64,000 nt of DNA from Oscillatoria princeps RMCB-10 (GCA_019359235.1 JAHHHT010000003.1:248001-312000), one strand, 5' to 3'; counted from the first letter of the stretch, positions 47,975 through 58,007 are shown. Program-made: numbers and translations. The notes: generated by a model not told the origin, from the letters alone.

Positions 47975-49267
47975 CTACAGCGGTTTGAGTACCGTAACTG
48001 CGTAATAGTAGGGGGATAAATACTGAGAAGCCAAACGCTGCAAGTCTTCTACATGAAATGACTTAATTTTTTCCGGATAAGTGATTGCCAATTCAGGTCG
48101 GGCGATCGTGTGGTAGTACCCGTACAGACCGGCAAGCTGGATGGGCGTTTCCGTAGAAAAGGCATAGTCATTGCACAGCAATCTCTTGCAGCGAGCCAGT
48201 TCCCCATCACTCACCGGTGTTCTGTGCAGACCGGCGAGGCGAACGCAAATCAGCTCCTCCACAGCGTCGAGGTGTTCGGCGTCTAACCAAGCACTGATAG
48301 TGAACAAGCTCGACTCCCGCTGCAGGGAGAAATTGCAGCTGATGCCTTGAACCCAGTGCCGCTCTTCCCGCAATTCCCGGACAAGGCGAGAAGACCGGCC
48401 CTCTGCCAGCAGCACCGAGAGCAAATCCAAACCGTAGGCATCTTGCAGCCGCTCCACCCCCGGGCCGGTCCACGCCATAATCAGCCGCGCCTGCTCCAGT
48501 CTGGGCACATACAGTTCCCGCCGCCGAATTTCGATCATCGGGGGTTCGGCTTCGGTTTCGCTGGGGGGACACTCAGCAACTGGAGCGAACTTTTGGAAAC
48601 ACCGGCTGACCAATTCCAGCGCCGGCGACAGGGGCAAGCTGCCGACAACCACCACGGCCATATTTTCTGGCTGGTAGTGAGCGCGGTGGAAGCGGCGCAT
48701 TTCCTCAGGGGTGCGCTGCATAAGCTTCGCCTCGGTTCCCAGCACCGGTCGTCCGTAAGGGTGGCGCTGGTAAACGATTTCCATGAGAGCTTGAAAGGCC
48801 AGCCAGTCAGGGTTGTCGCCGGACTGCCGGATTTCCTCGAGCACCACGTCTCGCTCCCGGTCAAATTCATCGTCCGGGATGCCGGCATGCAAGAGCAGCT
48901 CCGCCAGCAGGGGGAGGGTGTCTTCCAGGTACTCGGTCGCGGTGGTGATAAAAAAGTGGGCGTAATCGTGGCTGGTGGCGGCGTTGGTCATTCCCCCCCG
49001 ATTTTCAATCACCTCGTCAAACACCCCCGGGGGAATTTTGCCGGTGCCTTTGAAGATCATGTGCTCCAGGAAGTGCGCCATGCCAGACCAAGCATCTGGC
49101 TCGCGGGTTGCGCCCGCCCGCACCCACACATCAACCACGGCCACCGGTGTGGCCGGCGTGTGTTGGTGAATCACGGTTAACCCGCTCTCCAGCTTGAATA
49201 TGTCGGCTGGGAACCCGGAATCAGTCGGCACTTCAAACAAATGGTTGGCTCTCAAACTCCAATTCAA
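47975..49267 (-). CDS. M16 zinc peptidase, catalytic subunit
   Basis: About 430 residues. The inverted zinc motif HFLEH is in SGMAHFLEHMIFKGTGKIPP, and the third ligand glutamate is in RERDVVLEEIRQSGDNP. Second-half ELREERHWVQGISCNFSLQR is typical. It degrades peptides or processes proteins, probably in partnership with the inactive paralogue downstream. The open frame reaches back to 49447, but residues before INQIRLNWSLRANHLF do not look conserved. I placed the start at a TTG near 49267; a GTG at 49231 is an alternative. Start confidence is low; family assignment is firm. Confidence 0.9.
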   Translation of the reverse strand: MNWSLRANHLFEVPTDSGFPADIFKLESGLTVIHQHTPATPVAVVDVWVRAGATREPDAWSGMAHFLEHMIFKGTGKIPPGVFDEVIENRGGMTNAATSHDYAHFFITTATEYLEDTLPLLAELLLHAGIPDDEFDRERDVVLEEIRQSGDNPDWLAFQALMEIVYQRHPYGRPVLGTEAKLMQRTPEEMRRFHRAHYQPENMAVVVVGSLPLSPALELVSRCFQKFAPVAECPPSETEAEPPMIEIRRRELYVPRLEQARLIMAWTGPGVERLQDAYGLDLLSVLLAEGRSSRLVRELREERHWVQGISCNFSLQRESSLFTISAWLDAEHLDAVEELICVRLAGLHRTPVSDGELARCKRLLCNDYAFSTETPIQLAGLYGYYHTIARPELAITYPEKIKSFHVEDLQRLASQYLSPYYYAVTVLKPL

Positions 49268-49547
49268 TCTGATCTGATTTATCCTAACGTTTTGTGGGAG
49301 GGCGCATTGGATTGAATTGTTACAGTTTAGCGCACTTGAGGGATTCCCAGATTTTCGCCGCCCGTTTTTAGTGCGCTCGCCGCCCCCGAGCGCACCTTGT
49401 TTGTAAATTTCCCCACTCCGAGGGGTGCCGCACTCAGGAGGCGTCACTCCGTCTCTGTCGGGTGCGCCCGCTCAAGGGCCAACGCGCCCGCCAACGTGGG
49501 ATAGTCCTTGGCGCACCGGCTCTGCGCTCTGTTTAATGTCCCAGCCG

Positions 49548-49608
49548 GTTTCAATCCCGTTTCCAGGATTCTTTTTCAAGGGAGGAACTTTCAATCCCAA
49601 TTTCATTG
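49548..49608. repeat. CRISPR-repeat-like strings
   Basis: GTTTCAATCCCGTTTCCAGG at 49548 and CTTTCAATCCCAATTTCATT at 49589 are spaced 41 bases apart. The first matches the string at 24731 almost exactly. On the minus strand they end in GGGATTGAAAC, as cyanobacterial CRISPR repeats do. There is no array of three or more and no cas gene, so they are at best array remnants. Confidence 0.25.
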
Positions 49609-49720
49609 TTTCTTTCCCCCAGAGGGATTCATACCGAGCCACTTCTCCCCCAGCTGCATATATAATAGCACATTCCCAAACTTTGCTTGTCTTCCATCCT
49701 TTGTGAAAACCGCTATAACT

Positions 49721-50167
49721 ATGACAGACGCGCTCACGCAACGGATAAACTGGGCTGCTGAAAGCCTGCTGGACAATGAAGCCCTGACGCCCGAACTCGA
49801 AGATGCGGCGGGCGGCGCTGCCCTCACTTGGGCCACCGACCTGTGCCGGCGGGTTGCGCTCGCCACCGCAGGGCTGGATGATCGAGCGGCTGAGGCGTTC
49901 ATGGCACCCAAACTCGCCGGCATTCGGGAATTGATCCGCCTGGTGAGCCGGTGGGCTGCTAGCTACCGGGAAATGGACGCTGGGGCAAGGGAATCTTTTC
50001 TCAGTCAGGTTATCGAGGGAGCATTGAAGATTTACCCAGATTACCAGCCGCCCGACAAGGAACAGCAGCAGGCATTTTTGCGGGAGCCTTTTCCAGCAGA
50101 TCCGAGAGACTGGATTGTCAATCTCCGCCGGCTGGTTGAAGGAGAGCGCAACGCCGGGCTGCCATGA
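49721..50167 (+). CDS. Conserved cyanobacterial hypothetical protein
   Basis: 148 residues starting at ATG 49721 (MTDALTQRINWAAESLLDNE). All-helical, acidic, soluble, with no known catalytic motif. The wording (ALTWATDLCRRVALAT, RRLVEGERNAGLP) is what I associate with a family restricted to cyanobacteria, of unknown function. The longer frame back to 49508 runs through repeat DNA and was rejected. A TATAAT at 49662 may be its -10 element. Confidence 0.75.
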   Translation: MTDALTQRINWAAESLLDNEALTPELEDAAGGAALTWATDLCRRVALATAGLDDRAAEAFMAPKLAGIRELIRLVSRWAASYREMDAGARESFLSQVIEGALKIYPDYQPPDKEQQQAFLREPFPADPRDWIVNLRRLVEGERNAGLP

Positions 50168-50233
50168 TATAATTTACGGCGGGTTAATTTGCTTTAAAAA
50201 GCGAGGTGCAAAAATCTGCTAGTGTTTCATAGC

Positions 50234-51361
50234 ATGCTTTCTAGGAAACTCCCCACAATCCAAAATCTAAAATCCAAAATCCACAATCTGGTGCCGCACC
50301 GGCGCACAGTCGCATCTGTGCTGGTGGGGGCTCTCATCTGCGCTTTGCTCACCGGCTGCGGTAGCAACCCCCCCGTATCTAAGGCGTCTTGGTGGCACAC
50401 CTACTTTACCGAGCCGGGCGCAAATACCGGCACGATTGTTAAAACTCTGGTTTCCCACATCAACAGCGCCAAAACCAGCATCCACATTGCCGCATTTGAG
50501 TTCAATCTGACGCCAGTGGCTGAGGCGCTGGTTGCGGCTAAGCGGCGGGGTGTGGATGTTAAGTGGGTGACGGATGACGAACACGGGCTGAAGGCGGACA
50601 AAGAAAAGGGGCGCGGGCAATTTGCCCTTCTAAAGCGGGCGGGCATTCCCTTAAAGGACGATAGCAGGCCGGCGTTAATGCACAACAAATTTATCGTTTT
50701 TGACGGTAAACTTGTGTGGACTGGCTCGACTAATCTGACGGTAAATGACACGGAAAGAAACAACAATAATGTGATTGTTTTTGAGTCCCCGCAGGTGGCA
50801 AATATTTTTGAGCGGCAATTTGCTGAACTGTGGGGCGGAAGTTTTAATTCCAAGTCACCGTCAGAGGTAGAAGCTCAGAAAGTAACGGTGAGTGGCACTC
50901 CAATACAGGTGCTGTTTTCGCCGGAGGATGATGTGGCGAGCCGGCTGCTGCCGGTGATTCAGGGTGCCAAGCGCAGCATCCGGTTTATGGCTTTTTCTTT
51001 TACGGATGACAATCTGGGCGCTGCGCTGAAAAGTCGGGCCAAGGCGGGGGTGGATGTGAGGGGGATTTTTGAGACTCGGGGGAGTGAGACTGAGTACAGC
51101 GAGTTGCCGGTGCTGTTCTGCGCTAAGGTGCCGGTGCGTCAAGATGGCAATCCGGGGACTTTTCATCACAAGGTATTTGTGGTAGATAATAGCACAGTGA
51201 TTACCGGGTCTTACAATTTTTCTAGCAATGCGGACAAGAGCAATAGTGAAAATGCGGTGATTTTGACGAATCCGAGCATTGCGGCTGAGTATACAAAGGA
51301 ATTCGAGCGCCGGTGGGCGGAAGCGAAGGAGCCGGCGGCGCAGAAAATGAAGTGCCGGTGA
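50234..51361 (+). CDS. Phospholipase D-family lipoprotein
   Basis: About 375 residues. The N-terminus has a lipobox, LICALLTGCGSN, so the protein is probably membrane-anchored and outside the cytoplasm. Two HKD catalytic motifs: HNKFIVFDGKLVWTGSTNLT and HHKVFVVDNSTVITGSYNFS, the latter followed by NSEN. This matches the PLD-like nuclease/phosphodiesterase group, which includes the Nuc endonuclease, rather than plant-type PLD. The start is either GTG 50222 or ATG 50234; the latter keeps a shorter polar region. It could act on nucleic acid in the periplasm or at the surface; the substrate is not proven. Confidence 0.92.
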   Translation: MLSRKLPTIQNLKSKIHNLVPHRRTVASVLVGALICALLTGCGSNPPVSKASWWHTYFTEPGANTGTIVKTLVSHINSAKTSIHIAAFEFNLTPVAEALVAAKRRGVDVKWVTDDEHGLKADKEKGRGQFALLKRAGIPLKDDSRPALMHNKFIVFDGKLVWTGSTNLTVNDTERNNNNVIVFESPQVANIFERQFAELWGGSFNSKSPSEVEAQKVTVSGTPIQVLFSPEDDVASRLLPVIQGAKRSIRFMAFSFTDDNLGAALKSRAKAGVDVRGIFETRGSETEYSELPVLFCAKVPVRQDGNPGTFHHKVFVVDNSTVITGSYNFSSNADKSNSENAVILTNPSIAAEYTKEFERRWAEAKEPAAQKMKCR

Positions 51362-51629
51362 GGTTGGCATTTCTCGGCAGCAGTCTTTCTCCAGTGCGCC
51401 GACTGCGCTGCAGCGACCGGCGTGCTGCCCTTTGTTGGACGAGCGCAGCAACTCGGGAAAACCCCGCACTCTGTTGTGCTGGCCCCACCGGCAGCTGCTA
51501 GACAGGCGCTCGGGCGATTTACGGCAAAAGCGTGGGGAAAACTCTACCGCGCTTTGGCGGGCCAAGGTCGGGGGATTGCTCCTGCGGATCGGTAATAATT
51601 AAGAAAAATTGCGTCAACAGGCAGCTTCC

Positions 51630-52235
51630 ATGATTCCTATCGTTATTGAACAGTCCGGTCGGGGCGAACGCGCCTTTGATATCTACTCTCGCCTGCTGCG
51701 CGAGCGCATCGTCTTCCTCGGACAGGCGATTGATTCCGAGGTGGCTAACTTGATTGTGGCTCAGCTGCTGTTTCTCGAGGCGGACGATCCGGAAAAAGAC
51801 ATCTACCTCTACATCAACTCCCCCGGCGGCTCGGTAACTGCCGGCATGGGCATTTTCGACACGATGAACCATATCCGCCCGGACGTTTCCACCATTTGCG
51901 TCGGGCTGGCGGCCAGTATGGGAGCTTTCTTGCTGAGCGCCGGCACCAAGGGCAAGCGGATGAGTCTGCCCCATTCCCGGATGATGATTCACCAGCCCCT
52001 GGGCGGCGCTCAGGGTCAGGCTACGGATATTGAAATTCAGGCCAAGGAGATATTATACCACAAGCGCCGCCTGAATGAGTATCTGGCCGCCCACACCGGC
52101 CAGCCTCTGGAGCGGATTGCCGAAGATACGGAACGGGATTTCTACATGTCGGCAGAGGAAGCGAGGGAGTACGGCCTGATCGATCAGGTGATTGACCGGC
52201 GGCCCTCTGCCAAACGACCGGTAGCCGTAGCCTAG
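51630..52235 (+). CDS. clpP: ATP-dependent Clp protease proteolytic subunit
   Basis: 201 residues. Catalytic Ser in [20 protein letters not shown], His in [16 protein letters not shown], Asp in [21 protein letters not shown]-terminal [20 protein letters not shown] is standard. Forms tetradecameric chambers with ClpX/ClpC ATPases. Cyanobacteria have several clpP copies and this looks like a catalytically competent one, not ClpR. The ATG at 51630 was chosen over an in-frame TTG at 51609. Monocistronic by position: the next gene is convergent. Confidence 0.97.
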   Translation: MIPIVIEQSGRGERAFDIYSRLLRERIVFLGQAIDSEVANLIVAQLLFLEADDPEKDIYLYINSPGGSVTAGMGIFDTMNHIRPDVSTICVGLAASMGAFLLSAGTKGKRMSLPHSRMMIHQPLGGAQGQATDIEIQAKEILYHKRRLNEYLAAHTGQPLERIAEDTERDFYMSAEEAREYGLIDQVIDRRPSAKRPVAVA

Positions 52236-52310
52236 TCGGTGGGGGATGCCGGGATTTCAGACTGGGGGCTGTTGCGCCAATCTAAAATCCGGGCACCCAC
52301 ACCGCACAGT

Positions 52311-53174
52311 CTACTGGGTTTTCAGGTAGGCGAGGAATTCCGAGATCTGTTCGCGGGTCAGCTGTATGCGACCTTCCTTGCTGTAGGTTTTCTGCAGGTA
52401 AGCTTTTCCCTCTTCGGGTCGCCACCCCAGACGATTGATTTCGTCAGTGGTTTTCTCGTAAACTTCCAGATAGTCCAGGAGTTGCAGCACTTCGCTTTCG
52501 TCGAGAAGAGCTCGATCTGATTTGCCGTAGTTCCGCTCCAGAAAGTCGCGCTCCTGTCTGGAAGACCAGCGGCGCTTGATAATGACCTCGATTTTAGCGA
52601 GGGCATCAGAGAGGTCAGCCGGCTCGGCAGTGAGGGGCGTTTCCATGTCCGCGAAAGGCAGCGGCTCGCTGAAGTCGGGGGTGTTAGCTGGCGGAACCCA
52701 GCTGCGACTGGCGTCAGAGGAGGAGAGCCAATTCTCAGAGGCTGCCGGTGGCGGCGCAGGCGGAGCAGGCGAGACGGCAGGGGCGGTGAGCGGACTCTTC
52801 TGTCCCGAGAAAGGGGAGGGCGCAGTTTTTGGCGTTCCGCCCGAGGTTCGGGCCGCCGGAGGATCTGCCGAGAAGCTTTTATCGAGCTGGAAGGAAGACT
52901 TCACCTGCGGCTGAACTGGCAAGGGGGGGGTTTGTGCGAACGTGGCTCCGGAAGTTTTTTCGGCGGCGTTCGGGTGAATGCCCAAGACGGCCAAAGCCCG
53001 AATTCGGGCCCGGTCTTCTGCCTGTTCCAGGGTTTCTGCTGCCGCTAGCCCGGAGGCCAGAGTGGCCCCCTCGACAGTAACGAGGGCGCGGACGACATAT
53101 TTGCCCTGCTCAATGGTAACTAACTCAGAAATTAAGCAGCCGGTGGAATAGCGGGCTCGAAATTGCTCAAACAT
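52311..53174 (-). CDS. Conserved cyanobacterial hypothetical protein
   Basis: 287 residues in three parts. An N-terminal alpha/beta region of about 70 residues (RYSTGCLISELVTIEQGKYV, ALVTVEGATLASGLAAAETL) looks like a small nucleic-acid- or ligand-binding fold. A Pro/Ala/Ser-rich linker (about 75-175) follows. The C-terminal helical region reads SRQERDFLERNYGKSDRALL, then ARQ-type repeats to the end. I know of such proteins only in cyanobacteria, without assigned function. It converges on clpP. Confidence 0.8.
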   Translation of the reverse strand: MFEQFRARYSTGCLISELVTIEQGKYVVRALVTVEGATLASGLAAAETLEQAEDRARIRALAVLGIHPNAAEKTSGATFAQTPPLPVQPQVKSSFQLDKSFSADPPAARTSGGTPKTAPSPFSGQKSPLTAPAVSPAPPAPPPAASENWLSSSDASRSWVPPANTPDFSEPLPFADMETPLTAEPADLSDALAKIEVIIKRRWSSRQERDFLERNYGKSDRALLDESEVLQLLDYLEVYEKTTDEINRLGWRPEEGKAYLQKTYSKEGRIQLTREQISEFLAYLKTQ

Positions 53175-54608
53175 GAGATTTCCGCAAGAAACATTAGCGC
53201 CCTCAGGGGCGAAGCACAGGGGAGGGGTAGCGTCTCACTAAAGCCAAAATCTGATCGACATCAAGAGGGGGTTCAGGGAAGAGAAGAAATCGGCACCTTT
53301 GGGCATGGGTTAAGTAGCTTTAGAAAATAGAGACGCTCCTTTTGATATTTTAGAGTTGAGATTTCAGAGTGGCGAGCCGCCGGCAGTCCGGAGATTCAAA
53401 ATAGACTGGAGTGGGGAGCGCTCTCATGGGTTTCTGTTGCGTCTCGGGGCCGTTAATTGCCTTGCGGGTTGCAAACACAGAATTCTGGCACCAGCACGGG
53501 CGCTTTTCGAGCGTCCCACGCTGGCAAAAATCCGAGCGGAAAGGGATCTGTGGAGTTGTGGAGCGGGGGAACTTTGGAGCGCGGTCGCCGAGATTTTTGC
53601 CCTTTATTTCGATAGATTTGCCCGCTCGGGAGCGAGTGGAAGTGCAAATTTCGCGCTCCTGCCTGCCGCACCCGCTGTGGAAGGAATTAATGTCTCCCAA
53701 TCCGATCGGGAACCGCCGCAGGTTGCTTCGATGATGTTCTTGAGAGGGAACCCGGTGCCAAGCTGCCGTTAGGGGAGTAATGCAACCGGCAGCACATCAG
53801 CCCGCGAAGCGAGCGCAAGGGTTATCTGGGCTTGCAGGAGTTGCGGCGGCGAGCCCCAACGGGTGCGCTGCCAGAGGCCGGGAGCGCCAACGGCTGCCGC
53901 CCGGCACCTGCGCCCGCGAACCTGTTTAACCGCTCAATCAAGGCACGCTGCTCTATAGCGCCCTCAATCGCTCTCGTCAAGTATAGTACAGAAAAAACCA
54001 ATGTTCCAAAAGTACGCGCTAAAACTAAAATAGGAAAAAGATTACATCGGCTCGGCACCCTTGAGCGATCCTGCCGCTGCTATGTACCCCACGGCTAAAC
54101 CTCGGCTGTTTCCGGGCGGTTGCGCAAGCGTTGCACCCCAGAGTGTAAAATTGCCAGCATTAGTCCTGTGCTGGGGCACTCACACACCTGCGACTCGCAT
54201 GTCACACCGGCATAGCTCCCGCCCTTGGCTGCATCAATGTGTTGACTAACGTGGTGCCGGCTTGAGGGCTCTGGCGCACTCAGGGTCGGTTGCCGCCAGA
54301 TGTAACGCGGATGTCCAGACAGCTGTGCTGACGGTCCTGAGTCTGGCTCAAGCCTGGATTGCCATTGGCGAGGGCGTAAGCGTTGCGGCTCCGCAGGAGC
54401 ATCGTACCAGCACTTTGGGAGAATCGCTGACGATTTCGGGGGAGTTTCGCCCGAAAGGCAGAGTGCGGACGCTGGCATCACGCGCTGTCCGCTTGTGCCA
54501 GATCGCTACGGAAGTGTAACCGGTGGCACCACCAGCACTCACAGCAAGGTGGGGTGACATGATCGCAGGTGTTATAGCCGAATAGAATCGATAAGGATTG
54601 AGCGCTGC
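53175..54608. other. 1.4-kb region without a supported gene
   Basis: Several frames of 70-138 codons overlap on both strands but their translations are Arg/Ala/Pro-rich with no conserved motif, and no frame has both a plausible start and a protein-like composition. It could hold promoter DNA for the RNase-like gene or an old decayed gene. Confidence 0.5.
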
Positions 54609-56915
54609 ATGGAATTTTCAATCGCTACACTACTAGCAAATTTTACGGATGACAAGTTGGTTGCGCCAAAGGTGTTGGAAAAAAAACTGGGTTGCCAGGA
54701 CAAAACCAGCCTGCGCCAATTTCAGATTGTCCTCGACGCTCTAGAGAAAATTGGCATTTTAGTCAAGGAGCGGGGCAAGTATCGCCGCGTGTTTGAAGAA
54801 GGGGTCGTGGAAGCGAAACTCCGCTGTAGCAGCAAAGGGTTCTGCTTCGCGATTCAGGAGGTCGAAGGGTCGGAGGATATTTACATCCGGGAGTGCCATC
54901 TCTCGAACGCTTGGAATGGCGATCGCGTGCTGGTAAAAATCATCAAAGAAGGCAGCCGCCGGCGCAGCCCAGAAGGGGAAGTGCGGCTGATCCTGGAGCG
55001 GGCCAATCCGAGCGTGCTGGCGCGGCTCAAGCAAGTCAAAACCCCGACGGGACGAGCGCTGTACAAGGCTGTGCCCTTGGACGACCGGCTGCTGTTTGAG
55101 CTCGACCTGCAGCCAAATGGCCAGAACCTGGAAGAGGCGAACGATTACCTGGTCCATGTAGAAGTCCTGCGCTACGCCCTGGGCTCCAATCCGCCGCTGG
55201 GCCGAGTGGCGCAGATTCTCGGCAGCGATGCCGAAGAGGCGAACGACCTGGATATCGTTTGCTGCAAGCACGACATCCCGCGCTCATTTCCGGAAGCGGT
55301 GCTGAAGCTGGCTAAGGGCTATCCCAAAGGGCTGCGCAAACCGGAATACAAAGACCGGCTCGACCTGCGGGGAACGCTGACCTTCGGCATCAGCCACAGG
55401 GCAAGCCTTGCCAAGTGCGCAGAGCACGCCTTCAGCCTGGAGGTGCCGAAGCGGGGGCTGTTGCGGCTGATGGTTCACATTGCGGATGTGGCCTACTACG
55501 TGCCGGTGGACTCGCCAATTGAGCGGGAAGCCCGCAAGCGCGGCATGGCGGTATTTCTGGGAGACACTTGGGTGCCGCTGCTGCCAGAGAGCCTGTCAGA
55601 GGACCGCTGCTCTCTGCTTCCCGGGGAAGAGCGGCTGGCCATATCGGTAATCATCGCTCTCAACTCCTCCGGGCAAGTGATAGAGTACGAGATTCAGCCC
55701 AGCGTTATCGCTGTAGACCACCTGCTGGCGCTCTCGGACGCTCAGGCGATTATCGACCGCAGTCAAACCTCGGCACTGGCTCCGGTTCTTGACCAAATGC
55801 TGGCGCTCTCGCAGGCGGTAGCCCGAATCCGGCAGTTGCGGGGAGCGGTGGAGCTGAATCTGCCCGCCACCCAGTACGCCAGCAACCTGTCTCCCTTTGA
55901 CGATGAGGGTCCGCTGGGGGTGATCGCTACCTCGTCGCGCCCCAGTGCCGGCACGATGGTCAGGGAGCTGATCGTCCTGGCTAACCAGCTCGTGGCATCC
56001 CACTTGCAAGCGCTGGCTGTGCCGGGAATCTACCGGATTCAGCCAAAACCGGACATAGAAGATGTCCAAGAGTTAATCAAGCTGGCGGCCAATCTGGGAA
56101 TGAACCTGGAGCTCGACGAGGAAGAAGACGTCAATCCCCAAGATTACCAGCGGTTTGCCATGCTGTTTGCGGGGTCGAAGTCGGAGCGCGTTCTCACCTA
56201 TCTGCTGCAGGAAACTCTCAAGCCGGCTGTCTACAGCAGCACGCCGGGACTTCACTTTGGCCTCGCTTTGACCAGCGGCTACACCCACTGCACTGCGCCG
56301 GTGCAGCGCTACGCCGATTTGCTGCTGCAGCGGGTGCTGCATGCGGTGTTTGAGCACGGGCGCGACCGCCGCACCACCCGGGTTAAGGAGCGCGTCAACC
56401 TGCGCCACAGCAGCGCTAAGGGCCAAATTAACTGGAACGTCCTGCCGCCTGAGGTGCAGCACGAGCTGGAGGAGCTGCTGGCTTCGGCTGCCGGCCACTT
56501 GGGCGATCGCGAAAAGGTGGCGCAAGAGGCAGAGGCGGATCTGACCGGCCTGAAGAAGGCTGCGGCGATGAAGGAGCGCACCGGCGAAACGTTTTCGGGA
56601 CTGATTACCGGCGTGCAGTCTTACGGGTTCTTTGTGGAAATTGAGGAGCTGATGGTGGAAGGGCTGGTGCACGTGTCGTCTCTTAAGGATGACTGGTACG
56701 AGTATCGCTCCCGCCAGCAAACTCTTGTGGGCCGCAAGAACCGCAAGCAGTACCGGCTGGGCGACCGCGTGGAAGTCCAAGTTAAGAGTGTGGATTACTA
56801 CCGCCAGCAAATTGACCTGGTTGCTGTTGGTGGCGGCAGCGAAGCCACAAATGGTGATGAGGACGACATCGCACAAGCGTCCCTTTTCAACCCTCATTTG
56901 GAAGAGGAGCCCTAA
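54609..56915 (+). CDS. RNase II/R-family protein with lost catalytic residues
   Basis: 768 residues. An N-terminal winged-helix-like region and cold-shock-type OB folds precede an RNB domain (about 245-610) and a C-terminal S1 domain (FSGLITGVQSYGFFVEIEEL). The RNB fold is clear (HIADVAYYVPVDSPIEREAR, LPESLSEDRCSLLPGEERLA). The Asp cluster that binds magnesium in E. coli RNase II (D201, D207, D209, D210) reads Ser262, Cys270, Glu272, His273 in GISHRASLAKCAEHAFSLE. The catalytic Arg of SPIRKY is replaced by Gln566 in APVQRYADL. It may bind RNA without degrading it. Homologues in cyanobacteria are annotated VacB/RNR or Zam; whether all share this loss I cannot say. First gene before ubiX. Confidence 0.9.
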   Translation: MEFSIATLLANFTDDKLVAPKVLEKKLGCQDKTSLRQFQIVLDALEKIGILVKERGKYRRVFEEGVVEAKLRCSSKGFCFAIQEVEGSEDIYIRECHLSNAWNGDRVLVKIIKEGSRRRSPEGEVRLILERANPSVLARLKQVKTPTGRALYKAVPLDDRLLFELDLQPNGQNLEEANDYLVHVEVLRYALGSNPPLGRVAQILGSDAEEANDLDIVCCKHDIPRSFPEAVLKLAKGYPKGLRKPEYKDRLDLRGTLTFGISHRASLAKCAEHAFSLEVPKRGLLRLMVHIADVAYYVPVDSPIEREARKRGMAVFLGDTWVPLLPESLSEDRCSLLPGEERLAISVIIALNSSGQVIEYEIQPSVIAVDHLLALSDAQAIIDRSQTSALAPVLDQMLALSQAVARIRQLRGAVELNLPATQYASNLSPFDDEGPLGVIATSSRPSAGTMVRELIVLANQLVASHLQALAVPGIYRIQPKPDIEDVQELIKLAANLGMNLELDEEEDVNPQDYQRFAMLFAGSKSERVLTYLLQETLKPAVYSSTPGLHFGLALTSGYTHCTAPVQRYADLLLQRVLHAVFEHGRDRRTTRVKERVNLRHSSAKGQINWNVLPPEVQHELEELLASAAGHLGDREKVAQEAEADLTGLKKAAAMKERTGETFSGLITGVQSYGFFVEIEELMVEGLVHVSSLKDDWYEYRSRQQTLVGRKNRKQYRLGDRVEVQVKSVDYYRQQIDLVAVGGGSEATNGDEDDIAQASLFNPHLEEEP

Positions 56916-56948
56916 AAAATGGCGGCTCCACTCCGTGCGATGTGACCT

Positions 56949-57674
56949 GTGACAGCACTTTACTCTCAGGAGTCAGAATCAGTGACCAGCAATCCCGCCA
57001 CCGGCGACCGGCCAGAAAACCAGGAGTCACAAGTCACAACTCCCCCGTCACTCAGAGCGCCCGCGCCGGCACGTCCCCTGATTTTGGGCGTTTCAGGGGC
57101 GTCGGGACTGATCTATGCGGTGCGAGCTGTCAGATTTCTGCTGCTCTCAGACTACACTGTTGAGCTGGTAGCCTCTAAGTCCGCTTATATGGTCTGGCAG
57201 GCTGAGCTCAATATCCGCATGCCAGCTGACCCTAGCGCCCAGGAGGAATTCTGGCGTCAGCAAGCGGGGGATGTCACCACGGGCAAGCTGCGCTGTCACT
57301 CCTGGCAGGATGTGGGCGCTAATATTGCCAGCGGCTCGTTCCGGACTTTGGGGATGATTGTTATTCCAGCAAGTATGAGTACGGTGGCGAAGCTGGCTGC
57401 CGGTTTGAGCTCTGATTTGCTCGAACGCGCGGCTGACGTGCAGCTTAAGGAAGGACGTAAACTGGTTATAGTGCCCCGTGAAACGCCTTTCAGCTTGATT
57501 CACCTGCGCAATTTGACCGCTCTGGCGGAAGCGGGTGCCCGGATTGTCCCGGCAATTCCCGCTTGGTATCACCACCCCAAGACTGTTGAGGATTTGGTGG
57601 ATTTTGTGGTGGCTCGCGCTTTCGACCAGCTGGACATTGACTGCATCCCCATCAGCCGGTGGGAGGGCTACTGA
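56949..57674 (+). CDS. ubiX: Flavin prenyltransferase UbiX
   Basis: 241 residues. Transfers a dimethylallyl group to FMN to make the prenylated flavin used by UbiD decarboxylases, here probably for plastoquinone-type quinone synthesis. Signatures: GVSGASGLIYAVRAVRFLL, VIPASMSTVAKLAAGLSSDL, VPRETPFSLIHLRNLTALAE, PAWYHHPKTVEDLVDFVVAR. The N-terminal 45 residues are not conserved-looking, so translation may start later; the GTG at 56949 is the longest option. It lies 33 bases after the RNase-like gene on the same strand and is probably cotranscribed with it. Confidence 0.95.
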   Translation: MTALYSQESESVTSNPATGDRPENQESQVTTPPSLRAPAPARPLILGVSGASGLIYAVRAVRFLLLSDYTVELVASKSAYMVWQAELNIRMPADPSAQEEFWRQQAGDVTTGKLRCHSWQDVGANIASGSFRTLGMIVIPASMSTVAKLAAGLSSDLLERAADVQLKEGRKLVIVPRETPFSLIHLRNLTALAEAGARIVPAIPAWYHHPKTVEDLVDFVVARAFDQLDIDCIPISRWEGY

Positions 57675-58007
57675 ATGTTGGCTGGGCGCTGGGTGATGAG
57701 TTATATCATGTTCGGCAGGGACGGCATTGTGGGGAGACGCGACCGGCGCGTTCTGCCAGTAGGGGCGGGTTTACTAACATCCTGGACTTCCGGCAGATAT
57801 CTGGGGTGAGCCCGCCCCTGCGCAAGCAATAAGGATGCCACCGGGCTTGATATTATATCAAATCCGTCCGCACTGCAGCAGTCCGGCACAGACCCACAGG
57901 CGAAACCCCTGTGGCTGCAAACCCCCGGATATAAACAAAGTGATTGGACGGAGAGGATATAAATGAAAAACTCAGCACTCAACACTCAGCATTAAGGAGG
58001 CTTGACT
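57675..58007. other. Intergenic region, repeats only
   Basis: No gene. TATATCATGTTCGGCAGGGA at 57704 resembles the TATCATGTCCG element end seen at 24894 and 46384. An AAGGAGG at 57994-58000 is the Shine-Dalgarno of the next gene. Confidence 0.5.

Noticed and set aside
48347-49180. 277-codon plus-strand frame opposite the catalytic M16 peptidase gene
   Set aside because: Antisense shadow; the minus strand shows HFLEH and the other M16 motifs in order.
53356-53772. 138-codon frame upstream of the RNase-like gene
   Set aside because: Overlaps three other frames on both strands, with a skewed composition, no Shine-Dalgarno and no motif.
56073-56897. 274-codon minus-strand frame opposite the RNase-like gene
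   Set aside because: Antisense of the RNB and S1 domains; His/Leu/Gln-rich, no motif.
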